Shown here: piece by piece, positions 42,923-53,454 of the stretch
How the letters are laid out: each line of letters begins with the position of its first letter
How positions within the stretch are numbered: position 1 is the stretch's first letter
Assembly: GCF_018474005.1 (NCBI RefSeq)
Contig: NZ_JAHCSH010000002.1
Location: 248,001-312,000 of the forward strand
DNA from: Curvibacter sp. CHRR-16
GTDB taxonomy: Bacteria; Pseudomonadota; Gammaproteobacteria; Burkholderiales; Burkholderiaceae_C
Length of the DNA: 64,000 nucleotides
Direction of reading: 5' to 3'
The notes under the pieces: model-generated
The model's database searches: none
The model's input: only the letters and a program-made list of their open reading frames with translations
What the model was told of the DNA's origin: nothing
Made by a program: the position numbers and the translations under genes

Positions 42923-45502
42923 TCAGGGTGAGAATGCGTCAACATTCATACCCTCTTGCCATGCAAGATTGTTGCCTTGAGCACACTGCCGTAGCCAACG
43001 CAAACCAACGCGGCATAAGAGCAATTGGCGTCCATCACTAGCAGGCAAAGAGATCACCGCGTCAACCATGGTGTTGGCTGCCACACCATCTCCAGTCATA
43101 GCTACGGGCTGAACCCGCTGCGATTCAACATGCAACATCGGCCCGAGTTGATCCACACGCAATGCAAACTCGTACCGCTGCCCTCCCTCTCCGGGTATGT
43201 TGAGCACCAGTAACTGGCGATTGGGATCTGCCAGTCGCGCATCAGGCTTGGACGCAGTAGTTGAATCCAAAACGTCACGCATATCCAGAACATGGAATAC
43301 CCTGTCACCCACCTTCGCCATACCCAAGAATGGGGCGCGCATTCCACCCGCATGCAAAATTTGCGTATCCGATGCAGCTAATTGAATGCAACTCGCATCC
43401 AGCCCCAACCAATGCTTCCCCACCATGCAGGTAGCGATATGAATGCCTTTTTCGCGGTTGAGATTGGGCTGCTGCAACAAAGCAGGCGGTGTCACAGTCT
43501 CTGCTTGTTTGTCACGCACCATGCGCAACACCGTGCAAGTAAGACCATGCTCGTATCCATCTTGAGCACGGAACTCTCGATACCCCCAACCCCGAGACTG
43601 CCCTACCCCATAGGTCAAACCGTTCAACTGGCATGTACTGGCTGGGCTGCACACAGCAGCATAGGCATTGGCTAAATCGGCATTGGAAGAGGCAATAACG
43701 TGCCCATTCTTGTCGCTAAAGAGCAAGACTTCATCGGCGCGCAAACCCTCAGCACATGCCCCCACCACCGAATTGAGTTGCTCCTGTGCATCCCACACAA
43801 TCGCAATCCCACCTATTACACGCCCAGATTGCGGCTCTCGCACAGCTGCGCTGTAGACAAAGGTATCTAGACCATCGTAGAACTCCGATGGCTCCCACTG
43901 GCTCACCCAATAGGCTTGGCTACCACTCAACTGGAGCGTTTTATTGACCCATGCGGCATGCACTTGGGAACCAACTCGGTCACGCATCCTCGGCTGTGAA
44001 ACCGCCACTACTTTGCCCGTGGCATCAAATAAAACCAAACAGCTATAAACGGTGTATAGGTTATTGATGTGCTCAAGCACTTTGGCCGCACTGCCTTGCT
44101 CATCATGCCCTTGGTGCAGTACTTCTCCCAAACTCGGAGTAAGTGCCCACCATCGGCAATCGTTGGCACGCTCATACAAATTGCGATCCACAATTTGCAT
44201 TGCCAAATCTGCACGTGTTTGCGCATCCCTTTGTAAAGCGGCCACCACACCACGGTACAAATTATTCAGTGCGCTTGCAAACGCCTGTGCTGTTTTGCGT
44301 GCAGTCACCCCCACTTCGGACAGCAACGTTTGGGCAAACAAACGATCACGCGGTGCCACGCCTTCTTTATCACCCACGGCATACAGCTCAAGCAAACCAT
44401 TCCACACAGAGCGCTCTAGAGCCGATTGAATTGCAGCCGAACGCAGGGGAATGGTTTGCAAATCAGGTAACAGCAATTGGGTACTGGCCGATAAAACATC
44501 CCCTGCTGTGCTTTCCTCTGCAAAATCCTCGAACGCCAAATCCATGGGTATCAATGCCACACCTCGCCAACCCGGACCGGCATATCCTTGGAAACCATGG
44601 GTTTCCCGCACAACCTGCAAATAACGTCGCCCCCAGTGCGTCACTACGCTTGTCGGTTCTGTTGTGTCCAACACATAACCGCGTTGGAGTAGTTGCGTAT
44701 TGGAACCAATAAGCACACAGCCATTGGCATCCACCAAACCCAACAAAACCCCTTTTGTTGCTGAGTTTGACTGTGTCAACAAAGTGGCAAAAAGTGCCTG
44801 CATTTCATCAACCAAGCGAAATTGCAAACACAGTGCCCCGCATACCCGCCCTTGGTATGCCACGGGATGTGCATACACAAGGCTGGGCTCTGCTGAATTG
44901 GCAAAACCATGCACAGAAAAATCTTCTACAAATGCATCCGCAGAAGTCAGTACTTGCTGTAAAAATGCAGCGTCTTTCTTATGCTGCGTGGCACTGACTG
45001 GCGTATCCGCATCCAGTGCTTGCAAGGCCGTGAGCAAAGTCCCCTGCCCATCAAACAAAAATACATTGCTGTAGACGGAGTACTTCTGCACATATTCGCG
45101 TAAGCGCTGCTCAATGTGTGCGGCCCCTGTATCGGTGGGATTGTGCAAATATTCCGCTATTGATTCATCCATGGCCAAAAAACCGATGTCAGCAGTGCGC
45201 TCAAACAAGTTGCGAACCAAAACATCAATGGTGATTTGTGCCAAGCTGGACATATCGTCCACCGAGTGGCGCAGGCTCTCTCGTACCAAACCTTGAATGA
45301 GCTCATCGGCTAAAGCCGCAAAATCATGCCGCGCCCGCGATAGATCCTCACCGGAGGACGCCTTTGTGGACAGCAAGGACATTGACGACAACAACGTCAA
45401 CTGATCCCACGCCATTTCTACCAAACGCAACTCTTGCCGCTGCTTATCCACTAGCGGCATGTAGCGCATCCATCGTTCTGTTTTTTGCAATAAGTGATGC
45501 AC
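42923..45502 (-). CDS. Double-Cache / CheW-domain protein without transmembrane segments
   Basis: From GTG 45502, with a GGGAGGG ribosome site, the product is 859 residues. It contains two homologous Cache-type sensor modules: the first has LVRNLFERTADIGFLAMD and YSVYSNVFLFDGQGTLL, the second has VDRNLYERANDCRWWALT and YTVYSCLVLFDATGKVV. A C-terminal CheW-like domain (KHWLGLDASCIQLAA, FHVLDMRDVL, QLGPML) follows. There is no methyl-accepting signalling domain and no membrane helix, so this is a cytoplasmic ligand sensor wired directly to a CheA-CheW scaffold, or a modulator of it. A 30-residue longer frame would cross the aspS terminator and is rejected. No other che genes are near. Confidence 0.85.
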   Translation of the reverse strand: MHHLLQKTERWMRYMPLVDKQRQELRLVEMAWDQLTLLSSMSLLSTKASSGEDLSRARHDFAALADELIQGLVRESLRHSVDDMSSLAQITIDVLVRNLFERTADIGFLAMDESIAEYLHNPTDTGAAHIEQRLREYVQKYSVYSNVFLFDGQGTLLTALQALDADTPVSATQHKKDAAFLQQVLTSADAFVEDFSVHGFANSAEPSLVYAHPVAYQGRVCGALCLQFRLVDEMQALFATLLTQSNSATKGVLLGLVDANGCVLIGSNTQLLQRGYVLDTTEPTSVVTHWGRRYLQVVRETHGFQGYAGPGWRGVALIPMDLAFEDFAEESTAGDVLSASTQLLLPDLQTIPLRSAAIQSALERSVWNGLLELYAVGDKEGVAPRDRLFAQTLLSEVGVTARKTAQAFASALNNLYRGVVAALQRDAQTRADLAMQIVDRNLYERANDCRWWALTPSLGEVLHQGHDEQGSAAKVLEHINNLYTVYSCLVLFDATGKVVAVSQPRMRDRVGSQVHAAWVNKTLQLSGSQAYWVSQWEPSEFYDGLDTFVYSAAVREPQSGRVIGGIAIVWDAQEQLNSVVGACAEGLRADEVLLFSDKNGHVIASSNADLANAYAAVCSPASTCQLNGLTYGVGQSRGWGYREFRAQDGYEHGLTCTVLRMVRDKQAETVTPPALLQQPNLNREKGIHIATCMVGKHWLGLDASCIQLAASDTQILHAGGMRAPFLGMAKVGDRVFHVLDMRDVLDSTTASKPDARLADPNRQLLVLNIPGEGGQRYEFALRVDQLGPMLHVESQRVQPVAMTGDGVAANTMVDAVISLPASDGRQLLLCRVGLRWLRQCAQGNNLAWQEGMNVDAFSP

Positions 45503-45544
45503 ATTACCCTCCCTGATAAAAGGTAAGCAAAATTTGCACCAATT

Positions 45545-45580
45545 AAAAAACCCTAGCCAGCTCACGCCAACTAGGGTTTT
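45545..45580 (-). terminator. Rho-independent terminator of aspS
   Basis: AAAACCCTAG (ending at 45555) pairs with CTAGGGTTTT (45571-45580); on the minus strand the stem is followed by a T-run. It lies 39 bases beyond the aspS stop and just upstream of the Cache/CheW gene. Confidence 0.88.
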
Positions 45581-45618
45581 CAAGCAGCACAAAGCGGGAA
45601 TTGTCCCGCTCCAACCTA

Positions 45619-47412
45619 TTAGTTGGGCTGAGGGTTACGCAAACGAATATGCAGTTCGCGCAATTGCTTCTCATCCACAAGGCTAGGCGCTTGGGTTAAC
45701 AAGCACTGGGCACGTTGTGTTTTGGGGAAAGCAATCACGTCGCGGATCGATTCGGCCCCTGTCATCAGGGTCACGATGCGATCCAAACCAAATGCCAAAC
45801 CACCATGCGGAGGAGCACCATACTGCAGGGCGTCGAGCAAGAAGCCAAACTTGAGTTGTGCTTCATCAGGGGAAATCTTCAAGGCATCAAATACCTTTTT
45901 CTGCACATCTGCACGGTGGATACGCACCGACCCCCCACCGATTTCCCAACCATTGAGCACCATGTCATAGCCTTTGGCAATGCACTTCTCTGGTGCAGTT
46001 GCCATCCAGTCTTCATGACCGTCTTTGGGCGCAGTAAAGGGGTGGTGCACAGCCGTCCAACGATCATCCTCTTCATCGTATTCAAACATGGGGAAATCCA
46101 CGACCCACATAGGAGCCCAACGATTTTCAAACAGCCCATTCTTCTTGCCAAATTCACTGTGACCAATTTTGATGCGCAATGCACCAATAGAGTCATTGAC
46201 CACCTTGGCTTTATCGGCACCAAAGAAGATCAGATCGCCATCTTTAGCGCCTGTGCGTTGCAAAATTTCAGCAATCGCCTTGTCGTGCAAGTTTTTCACG
46301 ATAGGGGACTGCAGACCCTCGCGCCCCTTGGCTACCTCGTTGACTTTGATCCAAGCCAAGCCTTTGGCACCGTAAATTTTCACGAATTCGGTGTAGCCAT
46401 CAATCTCGCCACGGCTCATTTCGCCACCGCCTGGCACACGCAAAGCCACCACGCGGCCACCCTTCATGGTGGCTGGGGTTGAGAACACCTTAAAGTCCAC
46501 ATCGGCCATCACATCGGTCAGTTCGGTGAACTCCAACTTCACGCGCAAATCTGGCTTGTCTGAGCCAAAGCGGTGCATGGCTTCGGAGTACGCCATGACT
46601 GGGAATTCGCCCAAATCGATGTTCAAAACGTTCTTGAACACATTGGTGATCATGCCTTGGAACATGTCACGAATGTCTTGTTCGGTCAGAAACGATGTTT
46701 CGATATCGATCTGTGTGAATTCAGGCTGGCGATCGGCACGCAAGTCTTCGTCACGGAAGCACTTGGTGATTTGGTAGTAGCGGTCAAAACCCGCCACCAT
46801 CAACAACTGCTTGAACAGCTGCGGGGATTGGGGAAGGGCAAAAAATTGGCCATCGTGCACACGACTGGGTACCAAGTAGTCCCGCGCACCCTCGGGCGTG
46901 CTCTTGGTAAGCATGGGAGTTTCGATGTCGATGAAGCCATTGGCATCCAAGAATTTGCGCACTTCCATGGCCACGCGGTAGCGCAGCATCAGGTTGTTCT
47001 GCATGTACGGGCGGCGCAGATCGAGCACACGATGGGTCAAGCGGGTGGTCTCTGACAAGTTGTCTTCATCCAGCTGGAAAGGAGGGGTCACCGACGCATT
47101 GAGCACCGTCAACTCTTGGCACAGCACCTCAATCTTGCCGCTCTTGAGGCTGTCATTGGTTGTACCTTCGGGGCGAGCGCGTACCAAACCTTGAATCTGG
47201 ATACAAAACTCATTGCGCAAGCCTTCCGCGGCTTTGAACATATCGGGGCGATCGGGATCGCACACCACTTGCACATAGCCTTCGCGGTCACGCAAATCCA
47301 CAAAAATCACGCCCCCATGATCGCGGCGGCGGTTCACCCAGCCACACAGGGTTACGGTTTGCCCCAACAGGGCCTCGGTCACCAGACCGCAATAGTGAGA
47401 ACGCATAGCCAT
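45619..47412 (-). CDS. aspS: Aspartyl-tRNA synthetase
   Basis: This 597-residue bacterial-type class II synthetase charges tRNA(Asp). It has an N-terminal OB fold ([20 protein letters not shown]), class II motif 2 [19 protein letters not shown], the bacterial GAD insertion, and motif 3 [18 protein letters not shown] 47412 (MAMRSHYCG) is chosen because the family begins there; a longer frame adds 30 unrelated residues overlapping the upstream DUF502 gene. It is the first of a long minus-strand block when read from the 3' side. Whether it also charges tRNA(Asn) cannot be read here. Confidence 0.98.
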   Translation of the reverse strand: MAMRSHYCGLVTEALLGQTVTLCGWVNRRRDHGGVIFVDLRDREGYVQVVCDPDRPDMFKAAEGLRNEFCIQIQGLVRARPEGTTNDSLKSGKIEVLCQELTVLNASVTPPFQLDEDNLSETTRLTHRVLDLRRPYMQNNLMLRYRVAMEVRKFLDANGFIDIETPMLTKSTPEGARDYLVPSRVHDGQFFALPQSPQLFKQLLMVAGFDRYYQITKCFRDEDLRADRQPEFTQIDIETSFLTEQDIRDMFQGMITNVFKNVLNIDLGEFPVMAYSEAMHRFGSDKPDLRVKLEFTELTDVMADVDFKVFSTPATMKGGRVVALRVPGGGEMSRGEIDGYTEFVKIYGAKGLAWIKVNEVAKGREGLQSPIVKNLHDKAIAEILQRTGAKDGDLIFFGADKAKVVNDSIGALRIKIGHSEFGKKNGLFENRWAPMWVVDFPMFEYDEEDDRWTAVHHPFTAPKDGHEDWMATAPEKCIAKGYDMVLNGWEIGGGSVRIHRADVQKKVFDALKISPDEAQLKFGFLLDALQYGAPPHGGLAFGLDRIVTLMTGAESIRDVIAFPKTQRAQCLLTQAPSLVDEKQLRELHIRLRNPQPN

Positions 47413-47464
47413 AAAGAGCTTTCTTGCTTCAAATTGCCGACGATGCAGCAGGTTACTGACAGAA

Positions 47465-48106
47465 CTATTCGGACGCCGCAGGCTGCGACGTACCAGGAGC
47501 AACAGCCCCCATAGAAATCACATAGGTCAAGGCCTCATCCACACTCATGGACAGCTCGACCACCTCCGACTTGGGCACCAACAAAAAGAATCCACTGGTA
47601 GGGTTGGGCGTGGTGGGCACATACACACTGATGCAGTCAGCTGGCACATGCTGGGCCACTTCGCCACTGGGTGTGCCCGTTTGGAATGCCACCGTCCAGC
47701 ACCCTTGGCGTGGATACTGGATCAGCAAAGCCGTGCGAAATGCATTGCCATTGCTGGAAAACAAGGTGTCGGACACCTTCTTCACACTGTTGTAGATGGA
47801 TTTCACGATCGGGATATGGGTGAACAAGCGATCCCATTGGCGCACCCACCAACGCCCCGCCACGTTCGACACCAAACCGCCTGTGAGCAGCAAGGCCACA
47901 GCAACGAGCACTACCCCGGCACCAGGCACATGCTGCAAACCCAGCACTTGGACTGCCATAGAGGCTGGCAACACTGCCGATAAAGCCGCCAAAAAGGCCG
48001 CCAGCACCGCATCGAGCATCCCCACCAACCACAACAGAACCCAAATAGTGATCGCCAGTGGCAACCACACCATCAAACCAGTCAATAGGTATTTTCTGAT
48101 TGGCAC
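47465..48106 (-). CDS. DUF502 family inner-membrane protein
   Basis: This 213-residue protein has two N-terminal transmembrane segments ([20 protein letters not shown] and [20 protein letters not shown]) with a soluble C-terminal domain containing [19 protein letters not shown] and [15 protein letters not shown]. These are the hallmarks of DUF502. The function is unknown; members are often next to aspS in betaproteobacteria. It starts 42 bases after the FmdB gene stop and is probably co-transcribed with aspS. Confidence 0.9.
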   Translation of the reverse strand: MPIRKYLLTGLMVWLPLAITIWVLLWLVGMLDAVLAAFLAALSAVLPASMAVQVLGLQHVPGAGVVLVAVALLLTGGLVSNVAGRWWVRQWDRLFTHIPIVKSIYNSVKKVSDTLFSSNGNAFRTALLIQYPRQGCWTVAFQTGTPSGEVAQHVPADCISVYVPTTPNPTSGFFLLVPKSEVVELSMSVDEALTYVISMGAVAPGTSQPAASE

Positions 48107-48148
48107 ATGGGCTCCTGTGGGTGGATAAACAAGGTGGACAAAGCTAAC

Positions 48149-48454
48149 TCAGGCTGCAGAGCCCTCGCTAGAGGAACTGGCAGTTGCAGCAGTGGCTGGG
48201 GCACTGGGCACGTCAGTGGTGCTAGCTGCTGGGGTTGCAGGGCTGCTCGCCCCAGCCGAACCACCACCGGAACCACCGCGGAAATCGGTCACATACCACC
48301 CCGATCCCTTGAGTTGAAAGCCCGCTGCAGTGACCTGCTTAGAAAATGCAGCTTTTCCACATGACGGACATTCCGTCAGGGGTGCATCGGATATTTTTTG
48401 CAACACGTCCTTAGCGAATCCGCAGGACGCACATTTGTAGGCGTAAATTGGCAT
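48149..48454 (-). CDS. FmdB-family zinc-ribbon regulatory protein
   Basis: This 101-residue protein starts with the FmdB zinc ribbon: MPIYAYKCASCG and, 20 residues later, CPSCGKAAF, making two CxxC pairs. It continues to KGSGWYVTDFRG, the usual end of the family core. A 40-residue Ala/Ser/Thr/Gly-rich tail follows. FmdB proteins were described as putative regulators of amidase genes; function here is unknown. It lies between ubiB and the DUF502 gene, a common Burkholderiales arrangement. Confidence 0.92.
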   Translation of the reverse strand: MPIYAYKCASCGFAKDVLQKISDAPLTECPSCGKAAFSKQVTAAGFQLKGSGWYVTDFRGGSGGGSAGASSPATPAASTTDVPSAPATAATASSSSEGSAA

Positions 48455-48507
48455 AGCAAACGACCTCTCGCAGAATGTTGGAAAAACCCGCCATTATAGA
48501 AGTGGCT

Positions 48508-50064
48508 CTACCAATGGCGCAGACGCACCATCACTTGCATGAGCAACAAGCCCACAGAAAAGCCCACAATCAGCGCAATGAGTGTCTGCAACAAACGATT
48601 GGTACGGCGCTGCTCACGCAGTAACTCTTGCGTCAATGTCTCATCGGGATTGACTTTCGCCTGCAAAGCACGGTGCACCAGCGCGGGTAATTGGGGCACT
48701 AACTGCACATACTGGGGAGCATGGGCTTTGAGCGAACGCCACAGGGCCTTGGGGCCCACTTGCTCTTGCATCCAGCGCTCTAAAAATGGTTTGGCCGTAG
48801 CCCACAAATCCAAATCCGGGTCCAACTCCCGCCCAAGGCCTTCTATATTGAGCAAAGTCTTTTGCAGTAGCACCAACTGGGGCTGTATTTCCACCTGAAA
48901 ACGACGGGACATTTGGAACAAACGCAACAGCACCATACCCAAGGATATTTCCTTCAATGGCCTGTCGAAATAGGGTTCACACACAGCACGTACCGCGGCT
49001 TCCAACTCATCCACACGCGCCGTAGCAGGCACCCAACCCGACTCAATGTGCAACTGTGCAACACGCTTGTAGTCACGGCGAAAAAATGCCAAAAAATTGT
49101 GTGCCAGATACTGCTTGTCCACCTCGGTAAGCGTACCCACAATCCCAAAATCCAAGGAGATGTAGCGCCCAAAGGTCGCAGGTGCAAGGCTGACTTGGAT
49201 GTTGCCAGGGTGCATGTCGGCATGGAACACGCCGTCTCTGAACACTTGGGTAAAGAAGATGGTCACACCATCACGCGCCAGCTTAGGGATATCAACCCCC
49301 GCTTCTCGCAAACGCTGCACTTGGCTGATCGGCACACCGTGCATGCGCTCCATGACCAATACATTTTCGGTGCAGTAGTCCCATAGCATTTCAGGGATCA
49401 ACACCAAATCCAACCCCTCCATGTTGCGGCGCAACTGGGCAGCATTGGCAGCTTCACGGGTCAAATCCAACTCGTCGTGCAGGTATTTATCAAACTCAGC
49501 CACCACTTCACGGGGCTTAAGACGACGTCCATCACGCGATAAGCGCTCCACCCACTGGGCCATGGTGCGCATCAAAGCCAAGTCCTTGTCAATGACGCGG
49601 CGCATACCGGGGCGCAACACCTTCACAGCCACTTGCCGTTCATAGCCCTGCTTATCACGCAACACCGCAAAGTGCACCTGCGCTACCGATGCGCTGGCTA
49701 CGGGAATGCGCTCAAACGAGACAAAAATGTCTTGTAATCGCTTACCCAGCGCAGTTTCCACCATAGCAATGGCCGTATCTGAACTGAAGGGGGGCACGCG
49801 GTCTTGCAACTTGGCCAGTTCATCGGCCACATCGGGGGGCAGCAAATCGCGCCGAGTGGATAGCACTTGGCCAAACTTCACAAAAATCGGCCCCAAGCGC
49901 TCTAGCGCCTCGCGCATGCGCTGACCACGCGAGGTTTTCCAAGAACGTCCCAGCAACAACACTCGCGACAACAGAAACAGGCCCTTGTGTCCAGTACTGC
50001 TCAATACCAGTTCATCAAGACCATAGCGAATCACCACCCACAGGATGAACAAGCCACGCAACAT
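48508..50064 (-). CDS. ubiB: Ubiquinone biosynthesis kinase-like protein UbiB
   Basis: This 518-residue member of the ABC1/ADCK family shows the KxGQ motif in [13 protein letters not shown], the Ala-rich loop ASASVAQVH, the catalytic-loop HADMHPGNI and DFGIVG, and C-terminal transmembrane helices ([20 protein letters not shown]). It is an ATPase needed for ubiquinone ring modification at the membrane. ATG 50064 ([14 protein letters not shown]) is used; the longer frame overlaps ubiJ. The gene lies 11 bases after the ubiJ stop, within a ubiE...ubiJ-ubiB order typical of proteobacteria. Confidence 0.97.
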   Translation of the reverse strand: MLRGLFILWVVIRYGLDELVLSSTGHKGLFLLSRVLLLGRSWKTSRGQRMREALERLGPIFVKFGQVLSTRRDLLPPDVADELAKLQDRVPPFSSDTAIAMVETALGKRLQDIFVSFERIPVASASVAQVHFAVLRDKQGYERQVAVKVLRPGMRRVIDKDLALMRTMAQWVERLSRDGRRLKPREVVAEFDKYLHDELDLTREAANAAQLRRNMEGLDLVLIPEMLWDYCTENVLVMERMHGVPISQVQRLREAGVDIPKLARDGVTIFFTQVFRDGVFHADMHPGNIQVSLAPATFGRYISLDFGIVGTLTEVDKQYLAHNFLAFFRRDYKRVAQLHIESGWVPATARVDELEAAVRAVCEPYFDRPLKEISLGMVLLRLFQMSRRFQVEIQPQLVLLQKTLLNIEGLGRELDPDLDLWATAKPFLERWMQEQVGPKALWRSLKAHAPQYVQLVPQLPALVHRALQAKVNPDETLTQELLREQRRTNRLLQTLIALIVGFSVGLLLMQVMVRLRHW

Positions 50065-50075
50065 AAGCACCCCGC

Positions 50076-50621
50076 TCAGGCCGCAGGTGCTGCGCGTGCA
50101 GCGACCCACTGTTGCAATGCTTGTGCGACCCAGCGGGCAGCACGCACCAACTGGTGCGCCTGCACATCGCCCAGCACACGGGCCAGATCTTCTTCCACGT
50201 CCCAACGGACATGCTGGGTAAGCCAATTCATCTCGGCGGCCAGCTGCACATCACCTTCAATGCGCACTGGGGGCTTGCTACCCTGCACCGCATGCTGCAC
50301 CAGTTCAACAGCCGATTCGGCCAAGATGGTCAACGTCAACGCTGGCTTATCAGTGGGCGCCGCCAAATCCAACAAACCAGCCGGTGTGGCCTTGCAATAG
50401 AGGGTGAACTGTTGCCACTGAAACAGCACTGCATGGCCTTGCTGTCGGCGCAAGCGCTCCATGGCTTGGGGTTCCTGTTGCAAGATGTGGTTGAGTACCA
50501 GTACCAACTTGCGCTGCATTTCCTCCACCAACCACTGTGGTGGCAAAGGAGGTGTGGGCAAGTGTTGGGCCAAGTTGGCCAAGAAGGCCAAAGGAGAGGG
50601 GCGATCAGTCATAAGCGCCAT
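50076..50621 (-). CDS. ubiJ: Ubiquinone biosynthesis accessory factor UbiJ (SCP2 domain)
   Basis: This 181-residue protein has the SCP2-like layout: an N-terminal helix, a hydrophobic lipid-binding region ([20 protein letters not shown]) and [33 protein letters not shown], the conserved UbiJ C-terminal part. UbiJ holds ubiquinone intermediates in the soluble Ubi complex. Its place between ubiE and ubiB is diagnostic. The sequence is diverged, so recognition depends partly on context. It starts 15 bases downstream of the Tim44-like gene. Confidence 0.88.
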   Translation of the reverse strand: MALMTDRPSPLAFLANLAQHLPTPPLPPQWLVEEMQRKLVLVLNHILQQEPQAMERLRRQQGHAVLFQWQQFTLYCKATPAGLLDLAAPTDKPALTLTILAESAVELVQHAVQGSKPPVRIEGDVQLAAEMNWLTQHVRWDVEEDLARVLGDVQAHQLVRAARWVAQALQQWVAARAAPAA

Positions 50622-50636
50622 TATCTCTGCACACTG

Positions 50637-51254
50637 TCACTGAAATGCCTGTACCCCAGCCACTAGCCAATCGGTACGGCCATCCAAGGGCTTGACCATA
50701 CTCCAAACCTCGCGAAATGGATTAGGACCGGCCGAAGCATCTTCACGAATCAGGCCAGAAAACTCGACATTGACCAGCCATTCTTGGGGCAATGACTCCA
50801 CACCCACCAAACGGGCTTGCAGCATCACCACCTCGGTCGGGGCCAAAGCCTCTGACCCCAATGCTTCACGGTCGAGCAATTGCTGGTGCACCTCCAGCAA
50901 CATGCCATCGGTCATGCGCGATCGCAGCAAGGCCATGTCGGCCTTATCCCATGCATCTTGCAGCGCCAAGAAGTGCTTTTTGGCCAATTCCACGAATGCC
51001 ACCGCATCGAATCCTGCAGGCATGTTCAGGCTTGGCAAATGCAAATCGGCCCCCACCAAATCGCCCTGCTCCCACGGGCGGGCAGAAGCGTCATTGCCCA
51101 CGTTGTCAGGTTTGTAGCTGCTACTGCGCACCGTGGGCACCACAGGCGCAGCCAAGCTAGCTGTTACCTGCTGGCGTTTGCGCCACCACAGCCAAGAAGT
51201 CCCTGCCACCAAAACCAACGCGAACAGCCCTATCAACCACCCTGTGACTTGCAT
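50637..51254 (-). CDS. Tim44-like domain protein
   Basis: This 205-residue protein has one N-terminal transmembrane helix (WLIGLFALVLVAGTSWLWW) and a Tim44-like (NTF2-fold) domain: FDAVAFVELAKKHFLALQDAWDKADM and NPFREVWSMVKPLDG. In mitochondria the domain mediates membrane contact of import factors; in bacteria its role is unclear. In Burkholderiales it regularly sits between ubiE and ubiJ, so a link to membrane or quinone assembly is possible. Signal-anchor topology places the domain outside or at the membrane, uncertain. Confidence 0.88.
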   Translation of the reverse strand: MQVTGWLIGLFALVLVAGTSWLWWRKRQQVTASLAAPVVPTVRSSSYKPDNVGNDASARPWEQGDLVGADLHLPSLNMPAGFDAVAFVELAKKHFLALQDAWDKADMALLRSRMTDGMLLEVHQQLLDREALGSEALAPTEVVMLQARLVGVESLPQEWLVNVEFSGLIREDASAGPNPFREVWSMVKPLDGRTDWLVAGVQAFQ

Positions 51255-51309
51255 GTTCGCCTCCTTCCTCTGTGCCTGTATTGTGTTTGTGATCTTTAGG
51301 CGTTTTGTA

Positions 51310-52041
51310 TCAGCAACGTATGCCTACATGCAAGGCCGCAACACCACCGGTCATGTTGTGGTAATCCACATGACCAAAGCCTGCTGCGTGCAGCATGGCT
51401 TTGAGCTCGGCTTGGCCGGGGTGCATGCGGATGGACTCGGCCAAGTACCGGTAGCTATCGGCATCGTTGGCAAACAATTGGCCCAGCTTGGGCAACACGT
51501 TGAACGAATACCAGTCATAGGCCTTTTCCAAGGGCGGCGCCACTTTGGAAAACTCCAGCACCAACAAACGACCACCGTCCTTGAGCACGCGGCGCATTTC
51601 GGCCAAGGCTGCCTCTTTGTGGGTCATGTTGCGCAAGCCAAAGGCCACGCTCACCACGTCGAAGTACTGGTCGGGAAAGGGCAATTTCTCGGCGTCACAC
51701 ACCACGGTAGGCAGTACCACTCCAGCATTGAGCAGGCGATTGCGCCCAGTGCTGAGCATGGCCTCGTTGATGTCGGTATGCACCACTTGCCCCGTCTTGC
51801 CCACCTTTTTGGCAAACGCCATGGACAAATCCCCCGTGCCGCCAGCAATGTCCAGCGCACGCTGGCCTTCTTGCAAGTTGGCCACCATCACGGTGTAGGC
51901 CTTCCACACACGGTGCAAACCCGCCGACATGAGGTCATTCATCAAATCGTACTTGGGTGCTACCGAATCAAACACGCTGCGCACGCGTTGGGCTTTTTCT
52001 TGTTCGGCTACGGTTTCAAAACCAAAATGTGTTGTACTCAT
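51310..52041 (-). CDS. ubiE: Demethylmenaquinone / 2-polyprenyl-6-methoxybenzoquinol methyltransferase UbiE
   Basis: This 243-residue class I methyltransferase catalyses the C-methylation in ubiquinone (and menaquinone) synthesis with S-adenosylmethionine. Motifs are [17 protein letters not shown] (UbiE signature 1), [15 protein letters not shown] (SAM loop) and [24 protein letters not shown] (signature 2). ATG 52041 (MSTTHFGF) with GGAAG upstream is used; a 21-residue longer frame runs into the DUF971 gene. The gene heads the ubiE-tim44-ubiJ-ubiB run. Confidence 0.98.
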   Translation of the reverse strand: MSTTHFGFETVAEQEKAQRVRSVFDSVAPKYDLMNDLMSAGLHRVWKAYTVMVANLQEGQRALDIAGGTGDLSMAFAKKVGKTGQVVHTDINEAMLSTGRNRLLNAGVVLPTVVCDAEKLPFPDQYFDVVSVAFGLRNMTHKEAALAEMRRVLKDGGRLLVLEFSKVAPPLEKAYDWYSFNVLPKLGQLFANDADSYRYLAESIRMHPGQAELKAMLHAAGFGHVDYHNMTGGVAALHVGIRC

Positions 52042-52060
52042 ACCACTTCCCATTGTCTTG

Positions 52061-52456
52061 TTAGTGCGATGCGCAGCCTTTGCCGCGCTCGGGCATGGGG
52101 TCATCGCGCCCCACCCCAGCGGCTTGGAGCCGCTCTTCGTAGCGTGCCCACCATTGGGCTTGGTCGCGCCCCATCTCGTACAGATAGATCCAAGTGTAGA
52201 TGCCGCTGTGGTGGCCGTCCGAGAAATACGGTTGCACCGCGTACTGGCCGACAGGCTCTAGCGCTTCGATACCAACATCCCGTTTGCCAGTTTGCAGCAC
52301 CTCTTGGCCCGGCCCATGCCCTTTCACCTCCGCCGATGGGGAGTACACGCGCATCAACTCAAAGGGAATGTGAAAAGTCAGCCCATCACTGAAGGTGATT
52401 TCGAGTTGTCGCGATGCGCCATGCACCGTGATGGCTTGCGGATAAAGATTGTCCAT
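52061..52456 (-). CDS. DUF971 (gamma-butyrobetaine hydroxylase-like N-terminal) protein
   Basis: This 131-residue protein matches the DUF971 pattern: [56 protein letters not shown] and LYEMGRD. The His-x-His-Ser-Gly-Ile-Tyr segment is the conserved core. Members are proposed to bind iron-sulfur clusters or assist Fe-S transfer, and are often next to ubiE in betaproteobacteria. It starts 5 bases after the upstream permease gene. Function remains tentative. Confidence 0.92.
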   Translation of the reverse strand: MDNLYPQAITVHGASRQLEITFSDGLTFHIPFELMRVYSPSAEVKGHGPGQEVLQTGKRDVGIEALEPVGQYAVQPYFSDGHHSGIYTWIYLYEMGRDQAQWWARYEERLQAAGVGRDDPMPERGKGCASH

Positions 52457-52461
52457 AAGGG

Positions 52462-53454
52462 TCAGATCCAGCCGGTATCGTGCAGTTCCCGCTTCAGGTA
52501 GGCGTAAAGCAAAGGCCCAGCCACCAAGCCTTGCAGGCCCATCACGGCCTCGCTAACAAACAACACCACCAGCAGCTCCCAAGTAGCGGTACGGGTCTGC
52601 TTACCCACCACTTTGGCGTTAATGAGGATTTCGGCCTTGTGGATCACCACCAAAAAGACCAAGCAGGTCAGGCCAACCAGGGGGGAAACTGCAACACCCA
52701 CGACTGTCAAGACCACATTGCACAACAGGTTGCCCACGATGGGGATCAATCCCGCCAAGAAGGTGAAAATGACCAAAGCCACGGTGTAGGGCATATGCAC
52801 ACCAAAAGACGGCAGTGCCAAACCCAAAAACACAGCCGTACAACTGGCATTGAACGAGGCAATCCAAAACTGCGCCACCACAATTTGGCGAAACGCAGCC
52901 AAAAAACGCCGCCCACGCAGCCGCAGTGCCACCGCCAGTGGTTTGCTAGTGGCTGGTGCTTGTGTACCGACTGTCAGCGCACCCACCAACCAACCCACCA
53001 CGGCCAGCAGCACGCCTTCCAGCACCGCGGTGCCCATGCCTGCCAGCTCACGGGCTTGGCTTTGCAAATAAGCAGCAATAGCGGCTTGGATGGACTCCAA
53101 CCCATCGGGCAGATGGGCTGCCAAATCGGGGGGGAGCTTGTTGCGGATTTCCAGCACGGTGTGGGCCATGTGCTGCAGCAAGGCTTGGTACTGCGCCAAC
53201 ACCGAGCCACCCACGCCAACCAACTGCCACACGCCCACGCCCAGCACCAGCGCCATGGCCACCATAACCAAGGCCGCTGCCCATGCCGAGCGCAATTGCC
53301 GGGCCACCGCCAAAGTCAACACATGGGCCAAGCACAGTGCCAGCAAACCGGGCAACAAATGGAAAAACATCACCACGACGGCCAAGACCGCCGTAATGAG
53401 CAGGCTGATCAGCGGCGCCCAGCGACGCTGGTTCAAGGGGCTCACGCCACTCAT
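52462..53454 (-). CDS. AI-2E family transporter-like membrane protein
   Basis: This 330-residue polytopic protein shows about seven to eight hydrophobic segments and the family arrangement: paired N-terminal helices ([20 protein letters not shown]), an amphipathic periplasmic or cytoplasmic mid-domain, then [22 protein letters not shown] helices, [17 protein letters not shown] and [14 protein letters not shown]-2E proteins move autoinducer-2 in E. coli (TqsA), but most members have unknown substrates, sodium/proton exchange included. It overlaps the upstream oxidoreductase gene by four bases, so translation is coupled. Confidence 0.85.
   Translation of the reverse strand: MSGVSPLNQRRWAPLISLLITAVLAVVVMFFHLLPGLLALCLAHVLTLAVARQLRSAWAAALVMVAMALVLGVGVWQLVGVGGSVLAQYQALLQHMAHTVLEIRNKLPPDLAAHLPDGLESIQAAIAAYLQSQARELAGMGTAVLEGVLLAVVGWLVGALTVGTQAPATSKPLAVALRLRGRRFLAAFRQIVVAQFWIASFNASCTAVFLGLALPSFGVHMPYTVALVIFTFLAGLIPIVGNLLCNVVLTVVGVAVSPLVGLTCLVFLVVIHKAEILINAKVVGKQTRTATWELLVVLFVSEAVMGLQGLVAGPLLYAYLKRELHDTGWI

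Noticed and set aside
42906-42932. Small hairpin CACCC...GGGTG at the 3' end of the Cache/CheW gene
   Set aside because: Five-base stem without a T-run and overlapping the stop codon; not enough for a terminator call.
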